Positions 7,787 through 7,828 of a stretch of DNA of 7,828 bases are shown in pieces (the first letter of the stretch is position 1; each line of letters begins with the position of its first letter). The notes under the pieces were generated by a model. It ran no database searches. It had not been told where the DNA came from and worked only from the letters and a program-made list of their open reading frames with translations. The position numbers and the translations under genes are program-made. Origin of the DNA: Crocinitomicaceae bacterium (lineage in GTDB: Bacteria > Bacteroidota > Bacteroidia > Flavobacteriales_D > Sanyastnellaceae); assembly GCA_020848015.1 (NCBI GenBank), contig JADLBA010000073.1, forward strand, positions 1 to 7,828, given 5' to 3'.

Positions 7787-7828
7787 TATCGGTGAATAAA
7801 AGACTTATTATTCGCTGCTGAAATTAGG

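Noticed and set aside
7732..7787. Direct repeat ATAGTT at 7732-7737 and 7782-7787 as a regulator binding site
   Set aside because: The two six-base copies are 50 bases apart, much wider than the spacing of PhoB-type half-sites, and A/T-rich hexamers recur by chance.
1..7828. CRISPR arrays, tRNA or rRNA genes, insertion sequences, attachment sites
   Set aside because: No spaced direct repeats, cloverleaf-like sequence, transposase motifs or terminal inverted repeats were seen; nearly all bases are taken up by three conserved genes.

Overview
The window looks like ordinary chromosomal DNA from a member of the Bacteroidota. The main evidence is a giant SprA/Sov-type gene, which is essentially a marker of Bacteroidota carrying a type IX secretion system (T9SS). 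The other genes lack Shine-Dalgarno-like sequences before their starts, and a TAnnTTTG-type promoter element lies ahead of the regulator gene. Base composition is moderate and even. The sequence alone does not allow me to name a genus.

Layout. Positions 1-5951 (+) hold most of sprA, the outer-membrane translocon of the T9SS. Its reading frame is open to the left edge, so the N-terminal part, probably a few hundred residues, lies outside the window and the ATG at 57 is internal. A 49-base gap (5952-6000) with a small A/T-rich hairpin separates it from a convergent two-gene operon on the minus strand. That operon is an OmpR/PhoB-family response regulator (7727 to 7050) followed by a membrane histidine kinase (7053 to 6001), joined by an ATGA stop/start overlap. 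The last ~100 bases (7728-7828) carry the likely promoter of this operon and no recognisable gene.

How they work together. SprA forms the very large outer-membrane barrel through which T9SS substrates, including gliding adhesins where present, leave the cell. The kinase and regulator form a cognate phosphorelay of the broad PhoR/PhoB type. The kinase has two membrane helices and almost no extracytoplasmic domain. Nothing in the sequence shows that the pair controls sprA; the two units converge and do not share a promoter.

I do not see a new biological system here. The points most worth a second look are two Lys/Glu-rich insertions in SprA that each precede a similar SxSYxxNE strand motif, the conserved-or-not linkage of the two-component pair to sprA, and a palindrome overlapping the putative operon promoter.
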